Assembly: GCA_022495995.1 (NCBI GenBank)
Contig: JAFEMH010003608.1
Location: forward strand, 1-64,000
Length of the DNA stretch: 64,000 nucleotides
Origin: Adenophora triphylla var. japonica
Taxonomy: Eukaryota; Streptophyta; Magnoliopsida; Asterales; Campanulaceae
Direction: 5' to 3'
Shown: positions 60,688 through 64,000 of the stretch, piece after piece
How positions within the stretch are numbered: the first letter of the stretch is position 1
Layout: each line of letters starts with the position of its first letter
Program-made: the position numbers and the translations under genes
Notes under the pieces: model-generated
What the model was told of the DNA's origin: nothing
The model's database searches: none
Seen by the model: only the letters and a program-made list of their open reading frames with translations

Positions 60688-61258
60688 TTTTCACTATTAA
60701 AACTTTTGTTGCTTACAAAAATACTAATAAGTGAAAACTAAAAGACGAAAATACTAAATATGTTCTAATCACCTTCTAGGACAAGAACATACTCTCTTTT
60801 TCAAGTAGACTCTATTCCAATGAGAAGTAAAACAAAGAACTTGACAAAAACCTAGATGTGAGTTCGGATGTATGTCACAACCTTCACTCACAACCTGAAT
60901 TGACAATGTTGAAAACTGTGAAGAACAAAGGTATTTTTCTCTCTAAAAACCGTGTCTTCTCTTGTGCTGATGTCTTGTATTTATATGCACCATTGAGAAG
61001 GTCTTCATGCAATCAACAGCTTTCCTTTAGTGAGTTTCCAAATCATACAAGGAAACATGAAGCACACTCACAAGGAAAGATCTTTTGTTAGTAGGTTAAT
61101 CCTAATATAAATATCTGTACATATTTAAAAGATATTTACAATATTAACAATATTAACAAATATATAAATCTTTAATGAAAGTCCCAAAATCAATTTACCA
61201 TTTTTGATATTGATTTGAAATAAGGAAACACATAGTTTCCTAAAAACTCACGCTTTCA
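60688..61258 (-). repeat. 5' LTR of Sirevirus-like element, inverted 5' part
   Basis: Matches 24144-24694 in the same orientation (TTTTCACTATTAAAAC ... CTCACGCTTTCA), opposite to the coding part of its own element. About 5% divergence by eye, plus a 15-bp indel. Ends at TTTCA next to CATCC. Confidence 0.9.
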
Positions 61259-61365
61259 CATCCTAACACTCTTTAACAATATCACCAACAATCTATAAAA
61301 CTATATCATGTACTTTTAAACACACATTTTTGCACTTATAAACATTATTAAAAGTGTGAGTATAA

Positions 61366-62547
<1,182 letters not shown>

Positions 62548-62550
62548 TAA

Positions 62551-63310
62551 GGCTCCGTTTGTTTAGCGTAAAACATTTTCCGAAAAATAATTTCCTGCAA
62601 ATTATTTTCCGGAAAATGAAAATATTTTCTGAAAAATAAGATAAACATGTTTTAGAGTGTTTGGGAAGAAAAATGTTTTCCGAAAAATGTTCGATTGAGT
62701 TGACTACAAATTTATCCACCTCAATCACCACCACCACCCCACCCTACTCACCACTACCAACCCCTCACCCCCTTCCCCGGTCGAGTAAAAAAAATCATTT
62801 TAAATTTATTATTAACAAATTCTCTCCCAATCCACTCACCACCCCCTACCACCCCACTCCATCCCCACCCTACCCACCATCACCCCCTTCCCCCCGATCG
62901 AGTAAAAAAAAATAATCATTTTAAATTTATTTTTAACAACTTCTCCCCCAATCCATTCACCGGGGGTGGGGTGGTGAGTGGATTGGGGGAGGAGTTTTTA
63001 AAAATAATTTGAAAATGATTTTTTTTTTGACTCGGGGTGGTGGGGGTGGGGTGGGTGGTAGGGGGTGGTGATGGTGATGGGGTAGGGGTGGTTGATGTGG
63101 GGTGGGTAACATGGGTGTGTGTGTGTATGTGAGGGTGTTACCATTTTTCGGAAAATGTTTTACTTAGAAAAAATTCGTAAATCAATTTACTTAGAAAAGT
63201 GGGGAAAATATTTTTCGAAAAACATTTTTCCCATTTTTCGGTGCGAAACAAACACAGAAAAATGAGGAAAATGTTTTTCGAAAAACATTTTCCCCCAAAC
63301 AAACGGAGTC
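62551..63310. mobile_element. Second Tourist-like element, abutting the first
   Basis: The left end reads GGCTCCGTTTGTTTAG and the right end CAAACAAACGGAGTC, with TAA at 62548-62550 and 63311-63313. It has the same GAAAAATGTTTT-type subterminal motifs as its neighbour. The interior contains an imperfect inverted repeat of CACCACCCC / GGGGTGGTG tracts (about 62730-63090). Confidence 0.78.
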
Positions 63311-63313
63311 TAA

Positions 63314-64000
63314 GTGTTTAAAAGTGCCGCTTGATTATTTAGAAGTATAAGACCATTTACAATGCATTCAACAACCCCATTTTTTCAACACCCTTTAAAA
63401 CACGACACATCATCTTTTCTCTCCTCCACCTAATTATTCAATACCCCATTTAATTTTTAACCCCTACAATAGTTTCAACACCCATATTTTTTCAACACCT
63501 TTCCAACTCATCATCCTATAACCCACCACTTTTATTTTATTTTATATTCTTTATTTTTATTTTTATGATTAGTAAAATAATAATAATTATTATTAATTAA
63601 AAAATAATAATTATTATTATTAATGATAATAATAATATTTATTATTATCATTTATAATTAAAAAAAATACTGAAAAACTTATTTTATTTTATTTTATATT
63701 CTTTATTTTACAATATAATTAATTTATATTGAAAAAATAGTGTTTTTTTCTATGTCCAAATCAAGTGAAACAAGACTCTATTTGTAGATAAAAAAAATCA
63801 TGAATTTTGGTGTAAAAAAAAGTTTTTTTTTTTTTTTATATAAGATAATTGCCTTTGAAAAAATTGGAGGATTTAAAAAAAAAAAATTCAGTGGCCAATC
63901 AAAGAATGACACATGGCGTATCTAGGAAAAAAGAAAAAAAAGGACAACCTTTCAGTGCATCAACGCGCCATAGCCGAAGGTGCCGTACACGCGCCTATTC
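63314..64000. other. AT-rich tail, no gene
   Basis: ACCATTTACAATGCATTCAA near 63353 looks like the left end of a MITE that would extend beyond the window. ATAATAATTATTATTA tracts (63575-63650) and poly-A/T runs follow. No coding signal. Confidence 0.45.

Larger units (their letters stand above)
23968..61258. mobile_element. Sirevirus-like Copia with internal inversion, nested host
   Basis: Flanked by identical 5-bp duplications CATCC (23963-23967 and 61259-61263). Left to right it holds an intact 3' LTR and env-position ORF on the minus strand. Then come the 3' quarter of the 5' LTR, primer site, gag, pol and the first codons of the env-position ORF on the plus strand. Last is the remaining 5' LTR on the minus strand. 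Flipping the middle block restores a normal element, so one inversion with breakpoints at 26585/26586 and 60687/60688 explains it. Without the nested Gypsy (26608-48510) and CACTA (52929-58701) the element is about 9.6 kb, normal for a Sirevirus. The family is judged from two gag zinc knuckles, a coiled coil and an extra ORF after pol. Confidence 0.87.

Overview
The window is plant nuclear DNA, almost certainly from intergenic heterochromatin of a flowering plant. The evidence is CCCTAAA-type telomere-like repeats, GT-AG exons of plant genes, LTR retrotransposons primed by plant tRNAs, CACTA transposons, and Stowaway and Tourist MITEs. The species cannot be named from the sequence. No complete protein-coding gene is present. 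The only host locus with an intact start is the first three exons of a CER1-like alkane-forming enzyme on the minus strand (14856-16004). It is cut off downstream by a retrotransposon.

Left part (1-11232): nested CACTA elements and captured gene pieces. A CACTA element (2361-10060, target duplication AAA) sits inside an exon of a formin FH2 fragment. It carries telomere-like repeats (5425-6885) and about 17 copies of a 163-bp satellite (6886-9692). Aspartic-protease and unidentified exon fragments lie to its left. A third CACTA family with AACGTT palindromes ends at 11232, inside a minus-strand Sirevirus-type Copia element (11233-14464).

Middle left (14465-23967): a Stowaway MITE, the CER1-like gene start, a (TTA)n tract, and a degraded Copia element (16521-20792). 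A hAT-like element full of (TA)n is inserted in that Copia's 5' LTR. A SMART/TRIM-like unit replaces most of its pol. A solo LTR-like segment follows.

Right part (23968-61258): one Sirevirus-like Copia element, bounded by matching CATCC target duplications. It contains an internal inversion that flips its 5' LTR/gag/pol block relative to its env-position ORF and 3' LTR. An Athila-like Gypsy element (26608-48510, duplication CCTAG) is inserted in its 5' LTR. That Gypsy is itself split by a minus-strand, non-coding Gypsy-type element (29991-39914, duplication CTATC). A CACTA element (52929-58701, duplication ATT) splits the Copia reverse transcriptase/RNase H. This CACTA carries fragments of three plant genes: ceramide glucosyltransferase-like, EDR1/CTR1-like and GH51 arabinofuranosidase.

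The tail (61259-64000) holds two abutting Tourist-like elements that share one TAA, and AT-rich sequence. Insertion order, read from nesting and LTR divergence counted by eye, is Sirevirus first (about 5%), then the Athila-like element (about 2%), then the inner non-coding element (about 1.6%). All coding regions of the elements carry stops, frameshifts or deletions, so no autonomous element is seen.
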